64,000 nt of DNA. Source: Trichobilharzia szidati (lineage: Eukaryota; Platyhelminthes; Trematoda; Strigeidida; Schistosomatidae). Positions 10,617-21,731 of this stretch are shown here, one piece after another. The notes under the pieces are model-generated. The model saw nothing but the letters and a program-made list of their open reading frames with translations. It did not search any database and had not been told where the DNA came from. How positions within the stretch are numbered: the first letter of the stretch is position 1; each line of letters opens with the position of its first letter. Location of the stretch: contig OX235271.1 of the NCBI GenBank assembly GCA_944472155.2, positions 91,835,256-91,899,255 on the forward strand, given 5' to 3'. A program made the position numbers and the translations under genes.

Positions 10617-13451
10617 TTAAGAGGGTAAGCCATTGAGACACAAACCATGCATTTCTGCATGATTGTCCAGCTTCCGCTTAAAAATCTCCACAGATGGAGC
10701 TGTAGTTACGGCCGCCGGTAAAGCGTTCCAGAGACGGCAAACTCGAAGCGAGAAGAAATGTGAACGCACTCGAGTCCTTGGTCTCTGGTGTGCTATCCTT
10801 AGCGGGTTACCTCGTGGAAGCCTATAATCACTTAATGGCAGGATGCTCTTATCAGGACGGGCCTGGTCATTTAGGATCTTATAGACGGTGATGAGGTCTT
10901 CCCTGTGACTACGGTAACTAAGTGTGAAAAGACTTAATTTCTTCAGTCTCTCCACATATGATTTGTTGCGGAGGCCGATCACCCATTTTGTCGCTCGTCT
11001 CTGGACACTTTCTAGCATGTTAGCATCCCTTTTGAGTAGCGGAGGAGCAATGATATTATGCACCTCAAGGAGTGGCCTCACGTATGTCGTATACAACGTT
11101 AGGAATAGTTCAGGAGTAAGAGCTCCCAGTTGCCTATGCATAAAGTGTAAAGTGCCGTAAGCTTTGGCGACGTCCCTCGTGTAATTTACACTGGTGTCTA
11201 GCTTTTCTGTTAAAATAAGGCCTAGATCGCGTTCTGATGGCACACAACTCAAGTTCTGGCCACCAAGGGTGTAATTTGCACTCTGTGACCTGCCGGAATG
11301 AAGTTGCACTACTTTGCACTTCTTTAAGTTGAAAGGCATTCCGTTAGCCAGAGCCCAGTCTCCCAGAGTTTGCAGGTCAGCCTGCAATCTGTCGGAGTCT
11401 TCCGATGACTTTATTGCTCTCCAAATCTTTACGTCGTCAGCGTAAAGAAGCGCAGAGCAATTCAGTTGACAGGGCAGGTCATTGATAAAAATCAAAAACA
11501 TCAACGGCCCTAAGATAGAACCCTGAGGAACCCCTGATGCCGAGGTGTGCCAGGATGATCGGATGCGGTTGACTTTGGTGCAGAATTCTCTCTCGCCTAA
11601 ATAATCTTCCAGCCATGCGAGAAGTGCTCCAGAAACACCCGCTTTGCTTATTTTGTGAAGGAGCAGACCATGGTGAACTGTGTCGAATGCTTTCGCAAAG
11701 TCGAGAAAGATCACATGGACTGGTACCTTTACATCCCAGGATAGTGTCCAATCGTTCCAAGCTAGTAGAAGATTCGTCACACAGGATCTTCCCTTCCTGA
11801 AACCATGCTGTGCTTCATGGAGTAGGTTAGTCCCGTCGAAGTATTTTCTCATGTGGTCGTCAATGAGACTTTCCAATATCTCCGATATCACTGGGAGTAG
11901 CGCAACTGGTCTGTAACTGGTCGCGTTCTGCCGGTCACCACCCTTGAAGATAGGGGATAGGATGGCTCGTTTCCATTCACATGGAAGTTTCCCTACATCA
12001 AAGGAGTGTTGAAACAGATCACTTAGGGGTTGGCAGAGACTTTCTGAACACTGCTTCAGGACGGATGGTCTTATGTCGTCGCAACCTGCAGACTTTCCCG
12101 AAGCCAACTTTCCCAATTTTATGAGTACCATAGCCGGGGTAATTTGAAATGTACCCAGCAGGTTTTCGCACGTTGGTCTTGCATTGCAATCTTGATGCTT
12201 TGTGGGGGTAAAATCCTCGTTACTGTTCAGTTGCCTGTGAAAGGCTAGACTGAATGTCTCTGCCATTTCAAGACTAGTAAGAGATTTCCCATCAGAACCC
12301 ACTATATTGCAAGCTCCCTGGTTGGTCGGTTTTCTTTCAGACATAAACCTGTATAGGCTTTTGGGGTTCACGAGAAGCTTATTGGCGAGGTTTCTCTGAA
12401 ATGTCCTTCTATCACTCCGGACTCGTATGTTACACCGATTTCTGAGTTCGAGGTACTCTTCATGTTCGGGTTGACTCTGCGATACTCGCCACGCAAACCA
12501 GGCTTTTCGCTTCGCCTGTAGAAGGCGTTGTGTCCCCCTTTTTAGCCATGAACGTTGCTTTCTAGCTTTAGGTGTGACCAAAGGAACAGTGTCTGAGATC
12601 GCCTGGTGAATGATCTCCTTTACCACTCTCCAGTGTTCTTCTACTGTAAGCTCTGTCCAATTTTTTGGCCAATTTGCTTCAGACAAAAGTCTTCGCATTT
12701 CGGTGTAATTGGCTTTGTTATAACACAGATAGGGCTGTGTATTGTCCCACTGTAAACGCTCGCGGAGGACTATGTCGAATGTTATGACCGCATGGTCACT
12801 ACTACCTATGGGAGTCGTGATCTGAACGTTTTCCACTAGTAGCTGGTCACTAGTGAGCACGTAATCCAGTCTAGAAGACTTCCCATCTGGGCCCCATCTA
12901 GTATCCATTCTGACATTTTCGGTGAATCCGGCCTCCGTGATGGTATGCAGCAGATTTCGATCAAATCTGTCCTGGGTACATCCCGTCATCAAGTTAAGAG
13001 ATGGGGCATTGAAGTCTCCAGCTATGACAATTTGATCATAACCCATGTCATGTGTCGCTGAAATTGCATTCAGCAGTACCTGGTTGTGGTCTGCTCCACA
13101 TGAAGGTGATCTGTAAATGCTGCCCACTAGATACTTACAGTACCCAACGGTGAAGTGGCACCATATGGAGTCAGAAAGCTCAATGAGGGGAGGGTCGATT
13201 GCATGGACACATCTGAGCTGTTTGTCGACGTATATGGCGACTCCACCTCCTTCTTTCAGATCCCTATCTCGCCTGACAAGGACCATATCATTTATACTGA
13301 CTTCGCTGTCTGCCACCGTAGGGGTTAGCCAGGTTTCCGTCAGTATTATGATTTTGGAGTTCAGCTGTGATTGTAGGTATCTAAGTTCAGCTATTTTGCC
13401 TCTTAGACCTCTCACATTACTGTACAGGCAACTGGTAGTCAGTCTCACCAC
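10617..13451 (-). CDS. LINE ORF2: APE endonuclease and reverse transcriptase
   Basis: The 944-residue frame encodes the replication enzyme of the element, which nicks target DNA and primes cDNA synthesis there. Endonuclease motifs: SNVRG at 11-15, TETWL at 38-42 (catalytic Glu39), GDFN at 145-148, SSDH at 217-220. Reverse transcriptase motifs: FLDFAKAFD at 582-590, GVPQGS at 640-645, LLYADD at 668-673 with both catalytic aspartates. A conserved C-terminal region follows the fingers-palm and ends near LPS. There is no ATG near the start: the listed start is GTG, the first Met is residue 56 inside the endonuclease domain, and the frame runs open upstream past the ORF1 stop in the -1 frame relative to ORF1. 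Family-typical length and intact motifs suggest recent activity. Confidence 0.92.
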   Translation of the reverse strand: MVRLTTSCLYSNVRGLRGKIAELRYLQSQLNSKIIILTETWLTPTVADSEVSINDMVLVRRDRDLKEGGGVAIYVDKQLRCVHAIDPPLIELSDSIWCHFTVGYCKYLVGSIYRSPSCGADHNQVLLNAISATHDMGYDQIVIAGDFNAPSLNLMTGCTQDRFDRNLLHTITEAGFTENVRMDTRWGPDGKSSRLDYVLTSDQLLVENVQITTPIGSSDHAVITFDIVLRERLQWDNTQPYLCYNKANYTEMRRLLSEANWPKNWTELTVEEHWRVVKEIIHQAISDTVPLVTPKARKQRSWLKRGTQRLLQAKRKAWFAWRVSQSQPEHEEYLELRNRCNIRVRSDRRTFQRNLANKLLVNPKSLYRFMSERKPTNQGACNIVGSDGKSLTSLEMAETFSLAFHRQLNSNEDFTPTKHQDCNARPTCENLLGTFQITPAMVLIKLGKLASGKSAGCDDIRPSVLKQCSESLCQPLSDLFQHSFDVGKLPCEWKRAILSPIFKGGDRQNATSYRPVALLPVISEILESLIDDHMRKYFDGTNLLHEAQHGFRKGRSCVTNLLLAWNDWTLSWDVKVPVHVIFLDFAKAFDTVHHGLLLHKISKAGVSGALLAWLEDYLGEREFCTKVNRIRSSWHTSASGVPQGSILGPLMFLIFINDLPCQLNCSALLYADDVKIWRAIKSSEDSDRLQADLQTLGDWALANGMPFNLKKCKVVQLHSGRSQSANYTLGGQNLSCVPSERDLGLILTEKLDTSVNYTRDVAKAYGTLHFMHRQLGALTPELFLTLYTTYVRPLLEVHNIIAPPLLKRDANMLESVQRRATKWVIGLRNKSYVERLKKLSLFTLSYRSHREDLITVYKILNDQARPDKSILPLSDYRLPRGNPLRIAHQRPRTRVRSHFFSLRVCRLWNALPAAVTTAPSVEIFKRKLDNHAEMHGLCLNGLPS

Positions 13452-13513
13452 GTCCCCGTATTGGGGGGTGGTTGACGTGATGTGGGCTGTCGGTTGAGGA
13501 GTTATCCTACGAA

Positions 13514-15094
13514 CTAGTTGGCCGATTCCCCGGGAACCGGCCTGTTGGCGTTTTTTTCTTCTGATTCAATCGGAGCACTTGGATGGCACTGGCTATCATC
13601 GTCCGTGCTGCACCGCTGTATTGTGACTAGGGGTTGGGGATGTTCTATGACAACGTTTTGCTCTCTCCTTTGGGTACGAGGCCGGCTCTCGCAGCAGCGG
13701 ATGTGTCTGCTGACCTTGTCTTTGGTCTCGTACCATCTCTGGAGAGCAGTAGTCAAGTGGTCTCGAGAGCTAAACTTAACAGCTAACAGACGTGGGGTGT
13801 TAATTGACATTAGGTGAGTGGGTCGAGGCAGTCTAAAAATAGAGACAGCCCCTGAACTTCCCAGACCCATCTGGGATGCCAACCATCTCCATTGCTGGAC
13901 ATCGTGACAGTGCTTCTCACAAGCGTTCCCAGTTTCCAGTTCAGGAATGCCGTGAACAACCATAGAGGCAGAAGGAATAAGCTCTGGCGACTCCCTCGCC
14001 ATCTGTCTTTCCTTCCATGGCCTATCTGGCCTAACACGTATATTGCAGGTCCTCCCTATAGAAAGGACTTGGGAAGTCAATAAAACTTTTTCGGCATCTT
14101 CGGCAGAGCCTAGTGTTACCCTCAGTGGGGATGGTTTGCCTTGAGGAGCAGCAGTGCCCTTATACAATCTGCACAATTTTACTGGTTGGATGTCCAGACC
14201 CAGTGTGCTACATAAGTTGGACCACTGTTCCTGATCAAACAGGGCCCTGTTTTCCAGCAGACTACTGCTACAGTCTGGTACATTAAAGAGGATAACGCAG
14301 TTTGATCGACTGACCGTGGATTTAGGTTCGGTCCTCGCACATTTGTCATCCCCCTTAAGACCGTTTTGTTTCATTTGGTGCAACTGGGTATTATTATGTG
14401 TCGCAGTGCTGTGGCCACTTTTACTGGTGGACGGTAAGGGTCTTTTCCCGGCGACAGGTACCCTTGGTGCTTCAACCTCTGTGTCTGGGGCAGTTATGGC
14501 AGGAATTGCAAGTATAACCGGTGTGGATTTTGGTGTCCCCGATTTACATGCAATTGTGCTGTTTTCTGAGTTGGTGGGAGTGAAACATTTCACGTTTCTT
14601 CCTGATATCTCTATGACATCTGTAGCTTTCGAGGAACTACACGAGGCTGCATTAGGACGGCAACTTGGGCAAATGTACCAGAACCATGGGCATGGGTTCT
14701 TACGCATAAAATCGTAATATACCTTTGGTACTCCGGTGTCACATCTACAATGTACCCATTGCTTACAAAAGTTACATTCGAAAGCAGAGTCTGCTTGTTC
14801 GACAATAGAATTGCAGACCTTGCAATCGTCTGCCTTCTTGGGGAACGTTTTCGTCGTCTTGCGACGTCGTGAACGTTTCTTATTGGCCTTCCTGTTTGTT
14901 TCAAGGCCTACTGTGGATATAGGTGTCATACTATTCACCTGTTTGCTTAGTTTGGCTGAAGCTCTGGTGACTACGGTGCATGGTCTCCCATTACTTATCT
15001 TGGGATGAGAATCTATAGTCATTTTACTCCTAAAATAATACCGATGATTAAATGATAAGAGACAGTGGAGTTTTGTCCAATAGACTGACAGCAA
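13514..15094 (-). CDS. LINE ORF1: PHD-type zinc-finger nucleic-acid-binding protein
   Basis: The 526-residue frame precedes ORF2. A PHD-like zinc finger spans about 91-145: C91, C94, C107, C110, H115, C118, C142 and C145. A basic run KKRSRRRK at 72-79 could be a nuclear localisation signal. The remainder is Ser/Thr/Pro-rich, with two later parts that look like degenerate RRM-type repeats (VILFNVPD near 268; SMVVHGIPE further on). In CR1/Jockey elements ORF1 coats the RNA in the retrotransposition particle. The first 24 residues are hydrophobic and atypical; Met25 (MTIDSHPK) is the more likely start. It ends TAG at 13514, 62 bases before the first possible GTG start of ORF2. Confidence 0.88.
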   Translation of the reverse strand: MLSVYWTKLHCLLSFNHRYYFRSKMTIDSHPKISNGRPCTVVTRASAKLSKQVNSMTPISTVGLETNRKANKKRSRRRKTTKTFPKKADDCKVCNSIVEQADSAFECNFCKQWVHCRCDTGVPKVYYDFMRKNPCPWFWYICPSCRPNAASCSSSKATDVIEISGRNVKCFTPTNSENSTIACKSGTPKSTPVILAIPAITAPDTEVEAPRVPVAGKRPLPSTSKSGHSTATHNNTQLHQMKQNGLKGDDKCARTEPKSTVSRSNCVILFNVPDCSSSLLENRALFDQEQWSNLCSTLGLDIQPVKLCRLYKGTAAPQGKPSPLRVTLGSAEDAEKVLLTSQVLSIGRTCNIRVRPDRPWKERQMARESPELIPSASMVVHGIPELETGNACEKHCHDVQQWRWLASQMGLGSSGAVSIFRLPRPTHLMSINTPRLLAVKFSSRDHLTTALQRWYETKDKVSRHIRCCESRPRTQRREQNVVIEHPQPLVTIQRCSTDDDSQCHPSAPIESEEKNANRPVPGESAN

Positions 15095-15110
15095 AAGACA
15101 GTAGAAAGCA

Positions 15111-17715
15111 CAGAACAGAAAGATAAAGTATATAAGTAAAAGCTTTTGACTTTACCTGTAACTTTCGGGTTATTCGGCTTCACAACAATCACGTAACATC
15201 TAGACGCTTGTTTAAAACCTCATCACATAGACATAATAAATAAACGTTACACATGCTCTACTTTCATGACACAAAATTATACTCCTTATGTTAAGAAATT
15301 ATGATTGTTTTCCCTTTCAATACATAAAATGTTAAAAGGGTTTGTTTGAAATTACCATTCTCTTTTATGATACTGACAGCACTCAATGAAATGAGTGAAA
15401 ATTTTCGGATAAGAAAATAGATAAATATGTCCCATTTGGGTCTCTTGATTTTTTCAAAACTCATCTGACTGGTAAACTGTCACAACTTCGTGTGACAGAG
15501 AATTCTACATTTTAAGAATTGTGAAAAGATTAGAAACCACCAGTCTTACTCACAGTGATCTCCGGAACTATCAAAATACTGGAGTCCCATGGCTTATAAA
15601 GCTGCAGAAACTCCTTATCATATCATTTGCAAGTATTTAGGAGATTATTCAGGGTTACTTCTCACAGGCTTTATTTTCCGTAATGTTTGTAGCACTACAG
15701 TCAGTTGCATTCCACAGTTGGAGTTGTGCAAGCCATTCAGTTGAAGGAATGCCGGTTTCAAATGATCTCCGCTTTTTCCTAATCTACCCTGGAGCTGCGT
15801 TTACCTCATACATACATGTAAACGAAGACATGGGCTGAAGCTACTCATCAAGCACTGGGTATTTTGGTCTGAATTTTAAAGGCTGTAAGGAAAACGGATA
15901 GGCTATTCTCTTCCAACTGTTTCTGTGGCAGAATGTTTTACCTTTTGAGCAAACGTGTGCAGACAACAAGCCATTGGGAATATATACTACTTTCTGCAAC
16001 CCTTCAGTACCGATCTGTGAACTGTGTAGTAGGTAACTTGAAAGTTTTATTCCTGCAGTGCCTATCCATCAGTTATTATTCACTTCCTGGAAGTATGTAT
16101 TCAAAATGTAAAATAAGCTACCTAAAACAAAAAGCCGTCCGTAGACGCTGGCAGAAATGACATTTCAAATATACTGATTGCAAATGAAAGGAATGTTATG
16201 TCACTCTTTCTTATTAGGATACCATGTTTAACGAGTGTCGTCATGGTATTCTGTTTGATGTACGCGATCCTTTATCCCCTATTCTCAAACTGCTTCCTTG
16301 CGGTTCCACTCAAAATGTCAAAAGTGATTCCAAGCAATGGAGTCTAAAGAAAAGAACGAGTGGAGGGGTTCGCGTCTCATGTTGTTTATGATCTGCATTA
16401 GCAGCACGTACAGCGGTCTTAATGCAGAGGTAGCATTTTAATACTCCAGCAAATTCATGGCTGTAAATGCCTGTTATGTTAACAAGTTATGGGTCATTTC
16501 AGCCAGAAACAGTATTTTCGGTACCATCAAGAGCTTTCCAATTGTTCTTCATCATTAATTTTTCGGTTAAGTTAATTTTGTGACTTAAAGTTCCATCAAC
16601 AAATAAGTTAGATCATGTCACATTTGTGGAAATCCTACGAAAGCTTACATAGTTGCCTCTTCAGTGCACTTTTCACAACGTGGTATCCGATGCATACAAG
16701 AGTAGATGCGAAGAACAAGTATACATAAGATGGGTTCACGTTAGCCTATGAAATAGTTGAATTGTGGACAGAAAATTTTATTAACATTAGGTTCGCTCAT
16801 CATGCTTTACCTTTCAGATGGAGGACATGTACAGGTGCGTACTGATCAAGGAAGAAAGTAGGACTAAGGTGAACCGGTAGATAGGAACCATAAATCCTTT
16901 GTTCTTGTGGTGTCACTACACTTTGCAAAATGATGAATAACCTCCCTTCCGTTTAACTAAGCCTCTTCGTATCTGTCGATCACGAGAGGGCCTCTAGAGT
17001 ATCTGCAGCACACAACATACAATAAACTCTGTGGTCATTTAAAAGGTGGTTAGTGTCTGCAAAACACAGAAAGATTAAAAGAATAGCGAAGGAGTTATAC
17101 CTACCATAATAAATGCGAGGTGCTCCTTGTGTATTGAACGATACTAAATGATGAATTCCTTTCACTGTTTTTGGCCTCACCAACCGCCATGCTCCCGAGA
17201 TACTCGTTCATGATCAACCTCTGTCCTCTATCTTTACACGCTCTACTGGTTGATAATTTTGGCAGTTATTTCTATACAAGAGTTGGCCATCAAACTGATG
17301 AGTTCAAGTCATTCACAGTACGCTGTTTATTTTACTGTGATTGATATTCCCTGGATTCCTTTGATTATTATTTCCCAATTTGCTCCACTTTCGTCTTGAT
17401 TATAACGTCAGTAAGGAACTCATGCAACTCCCCGAAACACAGGATGCTATTTCTGCCTAAAATAACTAGTTAAGCCTCAACGTGGGCGATATTAAAAGAT
17501 AGATGGGCGCTATATGGTTAGTTACGAGGCGATCGTTAATCGCACCAGACAGAGGGACTTTATGACAGTTCACCGGCCGATATGACCTGACCTTATCCGG
17601 CATCAATATCATGTGATTACTGGCTATCCTAACGTAGACTTCCACCACCTGAGGTCGACCTTGGATGGCTGCTGAACTCTATTCGCCCACTCAGACCACG
17701 TAGTCAGCGTTTATC
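15111..17715. other. No recognisable feature
   Basis: Neither strand shows an exon with supporting splice sites, a known repeat or an RNA gene. Part of 15095-15200 may be the 5' UTR of the LINE. The part just before 17715 may hold decayed ORF1 or 5' UTR sequence of the CR1-like copy that starts there. Confidence 0.4.
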
Positions 17716-18300
17716 TGTTATCCTCGTAATTACTAGATCAATTCTAAGCAAATATTTAGCACTAAATACATTAGCTTCCACATACAAACCGTCACTGATT
17801 ATGATCACTGAAGCCTGGTGTACAAGTGAGATCACTAGTGACAGCCTAAGAATTGATAACTACAACCTTTTTCGAGTGGACAAATAGACAGGCCGTTGGG
17901 GTGGAAAACTAATACACACTGAACAATCAGCATATGTAACACAGTTCAGTGACCCGATTCTGTCACAACTCAACGACTCGGTCTGGGTCGAGATAAAAAC
18001 TGTCACAAGCCAACCTATTATTATGGATTGTGTGTCCCCACCATCCAACGTTGAGTATGATGACATAATCAACAGCACTTTTAACGTCACAGCCAACCTT
18101 ACCATCAGCTATAACATTATTGGAGATGATTTTAGCATGCTAGAGGTATCACAGCTTTCATTTCGAGGACACCAGAGATATGATATTCGTCTGAATTCCA
18201 TCATCACAGGAAGGTGGATACAATACATAAATCCACCCACTAGATCCGGAGATATCCCAGATCTTATATTCACGAACAATAATAACAATAATAATATATT
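17716..18300 (+). pseudogene. CR1-like LINE endonuclease fragment, decayed
   Basis: In the plus strand the translation reads RSILSKYLALNTLASTYKPS, then LIMITEAWCTSE, then RIDNYNLFRVDK-stop-TGRWGGK and LNDSVWVEI, then NIIGDDF. These correspond to the opening helix, the TETW box, the VxRxDR-GGG segment and the GDFN box of an APE-type endonuclease. Stops and frame changes show it is dead. It ends in an AAT repeat near 18290. The RT part at 19090-19790 is probably from the same insertion. Confidence 0.7.
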
Positions 18301-18552
18301 CTCATTTTTTACATGAGGGACGCCAGTTTACAGGCGTCATCAATATAGCACCATCCACATGTGGGACATTAATTTCCAGGTAGCGACCACAAAACGGTGG
18401 TGTGTTCACTTTATATCTTTCTTGAAACAACACGAAGGGATGAAGCTGCTCAGACACCGTAAGATTTTACATGCATACTGGCTGGAACTTGTACCAGCGT
18501 CTAATTAGATGCTGTAAGCGGGATTCGTACAATTCGAACGAGTACTATTTTA

Positions 18553-18734
18553 TTTTTTTGATTTACAGCTTGATTCCACACCATATTTTCAGTACAAGTG
18601 TGGAATTTTCAGCATGGATATCGGTAGCCCAAATTCAGGCCGACCATAGATATCGGGTGTGCGCCGGCAGGGGATCGAACCCCGGACCATGTGCATGGTC
18701 GGCGAGAGTCCTAACCACTGTGCCACCGACGCAC
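18553..18734 (-). repeat. tRNA-derived SINE, family B copy 1
   Basis: On the minus strand it starts TGTGCGTCGGTGGCACAGTG, with box A-like TGGCACAGTGG and box B-like GGGTTCGATCCCC, followed by a unique body and an A-rich end. It is almost identical to 24474-24660; a diverged plus-strand copy is at 26810-26978. It lies between the endonuclease and RT parts of a CR1-like remnant. tRNA-derived SINEs use the machinery of a partner LINE; which one is not shown. Confidence 0.85.
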
Positions 18735-19089
18735 AGTTCTCAGCAATTTCTGTCTCAGTATATAACCAATTCATGATGTCACTGCACTTGAAAATACCCT
18801 TAGCTTCAGAGTGATTATTTTCCAACATCCTTAAAGATAAGTCTACGAAAGCACTCAACAAAATACTACAGATATCATAATTTGTCATCACTAATTACTA
18901 TTATGTCTGTCCTCAATAAAATGCAAGAGCTACGAAATTTAAGCGCTACAAATAAAGAAATGCGGGCCATTCAGCCGCCTCTTAATTCGGGAGACATTGA
19001 CAAACTTTTCAAAAGACAGACAACATCCAAAACAGCCAATACAAAAATAACAAACTTAAACTGTATTACTTACGAGACTGCCTATGGGA

Positions 19090-19790
19090 TTTGTGAATAA
19101 GGTAGCTTTCTTGGCCTCATCCTTTTCCCCTTAATCATGAATGGCTTAGTCTCTGTGATCAGGTATGGCGAGCCATACCTCTTTGCAGGTGACCTCAAGA
19201 GAGTATGTGACTGTAGGTACGATAACGTGAGCAATGAAGGTAAAATCCAACATGACTTAAACAGTCTAGGCGACTGACTTTCAACCTAGACATATGTGGT
19301 GTATCCCGCTCTGGTCACTGGCAACCACGCATGTGTCTGTATATGTGAGGTAACCTGCTCTCAAAACTGTACACAATCACAGATCTTGAGATAGCATATT
19401 CAGACCTAACCTATTACAACCATGTAAATAAGGTAGTATATGACTGTAAACGAGTTACTGGCCTTGTTCCGCGTGACCATTACAATCAAAAGGCAAGATT
19501 AGCTATGTATAAGACATGTATTCGCCCCGAGGTTGAAGAGTGTGCTGTCCTATATAGCAACCTAAGGTCTGAAGACCAAAAATTGTCGAAAGTTTCAAGA
19601 GATTCCTCACGAAACGCATATAAGGTTTGGCCAAAGACTACAACTACTGGTAGAGTGGTAAACCGAAGGTAGTCCATTTTTCAGCTAAGTCAGTTACAAC
19701 CTTCTCAGTTCAATTACTCATGGGTCGAATATTCAACCGTTTTGCTGAATTTCTCTCCCATTATAGTCTTCAATAAGTTGCGTTAGTGAA
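19090..19790 (+). pseudogene. CR1-like LINE reverse-transcriptase C-terminal fragment, decayed
   Basis: The plus strand reads SFLGLILFPLIMNGLVSVI followed by GEPYLFAGDLKRVCD, matching the conserved GxxLGPxLF...ND and YLFADD boxes; the catalytic motif reads AGD rather than ADD. Further on, fragments such as HDLNSLGD and VNELLALFRV are separated by stops. It is probably the 3' part of the element whose endonuclease is at 17716-18300. Confidence 0.65.
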
Positions 19791-19799
19791 AGTACCTCT

Positions 19800-21720
19800 G
19801 AGAACATTTATCTTAGCAACTATGCCTTTTAATATTTTTCTTATACATCTATATATAATTAGTGTAACACATTGATATTTTTACACTGAAATTACTCCCT
19901 TCAGTCAACAACTACCCATTTTCTTACACTTATCTAAAAGTGTAATTTAAGATTATTTCGCAGCACGTTTTCCATAACACAAGCTGATGAGTCACTTTGC
20001 ATTGCGTAGCGCATACCATATAAAATGGCCATGAAAATTCAGCATGGCAAGTCCTGCTAACCAGCTGTTTTCCTCAGGACCATTCTACATGACTTTATCA
20101 CTAATTGTTCCACTTCCCATTTCACTCTGATGAATAGACGATAAATTAGTTGCAGTAATACTAACTACTAAGAAACTCAATTTCTTAGTCGTTTGCAATA
20201 ACCTACTTATGAACATGTATGCATGTATAAAGATAATATTAATGAGAATGTCCTCAGGTAGCGATGTGTCTGATAACTTAATGGGAAGTATTTGTCATGA
20301 AAGCCAACGATGTGCAGTATACCGTCTGACTGGAACGGGGTCAAAGCAATGCAATGCTACAACTACAGTTATTGCAAAATCAAAAAATAGAGAGAGTGGC
20401 GCACGCTGATCGGCAGATATCGTGGTGATTACAAATGTGAGTCGCTCCGGTCCGAAGGACAGAACACATACGTTTTTGGCAACTCGAGAATTAAATATGA
20501 GTCTAGACCCTCAAAATAAAAAACAGTCATGAGTGTGCAGATCTAAATTCTAAAAAATTCTTTTGCTGCTAGCATCTACAAGCCTGCTCAGCTTCTTGTG
20601 AAGATGCTACCCCATCAGTCCTGCAGAAATTCGTGAGACATCTTACAAGTCAGCTTGCCCTACAGGCTCTAATCCTATGAATCTTTGAAGTGAAATATCA
20701 CTTGTATACATCATGATAATTTCTTATCTAAGCACATCTCAGGTATAAACACTCAGAAAACAAGTAAATGGCATGAGTTCGCTACTTCAGAAGGATATGT
20801 TACTGTGTGTTTCAAGACAACAGTATAGATATTATATATATTTTCCTATCAATGTAGGACACACCAGTTGTACAGGCATGGATAAGTATTATTTAAATTA
20901 CATGAATTTGATGTATAGTGAAATTACATGGTTGCTGTCCTCTCTGACATCCGTTAGTGAGTACATTCTGATAGTTAGTCATTCAATGGAGCACATAAAG
21001 AAATATAGAAATACTGTCTTCGCATTAACAAAAAAACCCAAGTATGTGTCGGATAAATTACAAATATTTGGGAAAAAATAAAGCTTGAAGTCAATTCCTC
21101 CATATAACTTTGTTGTGTGCGGCATCGTATCCTGTTTTATGTTCAAATTGGGTATTAATTCAAAATGAGTGATTAATTTTTATGATTTTGACATCACTTT
21201 TTTGCAAGTATTACCAGATGTGAGTTCAACTGAATGCAGATTAATATTGGCCAATTTCAAGCAGATTTGTTTTACTACACTCAAGTGACCCATAGCCCGC
21301 CATTTGTCACAGCATGGTTGCTCCGTACGAGTAAGTTGATAAACACGTAGAAAGCTATATAAAAACCATTTTAGATCGTTGACAGTGCTTGTATAAGATG
21401 CTTTACAGCGTCTAGTTATGGTGACAGTGGATTTCATCAAGGATGCTGAGCCATTACTAGCCAAACTTTGAGGGATAATATATGAGTAAGTGACTTCAAT
21501 TGTTTCTCAGCTTCAGTCGGAATGTAGATCAATGCAACTTGTCCTACAAAGTAAATACAACAGAAATGTACCAGAAGACAAAGAAAAAGTATGTGGTGAC
21601 AAAAATATTTGTTTATATTCGTTGTACACTGTAATTTGATGAACAAAAATTTGTTTCTACTATGTCTTTTTATGCATTTATGGTACTAGTTTATTTATAG
21701 TCTTTAGGGAAGTAAGGATA
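19800..21720. other. No recognisable feature
   Basis: This is an AT-rich stretch. The open frames at 20773-21081 and 21180-21464 show no family motif and no supported splice borders. Confidence 0.4.
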
Positions 21721-21731
21721 TTCAAGCGCTT

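Larger units (their letters stand above)
10365..15110 (-). mobile_element. CR1-like two-ORF LINE with both frames open
   Basis: A minus-strand non-LTR retrotransposon has ORF1 (13514-15094) followed by ORF2 (10617-13451). Both are uninterrupted and all key endonuclease and reverse-transcriptase motifs are present. A PHD-type zinc finger in ORF1 with an APE endonuclease plus RT in ORF2 is the layout of the CR1/Jockey group. It lies upstream of the first visible exon of the coiled-coil gene, in the same orientation. The outer limits are uncertain: the 3' side probably reaches the TAA/TGA repeat or beyond, and the 5' UTR is not delimited. No target-site duplication was identified. Confidence 0.85.
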
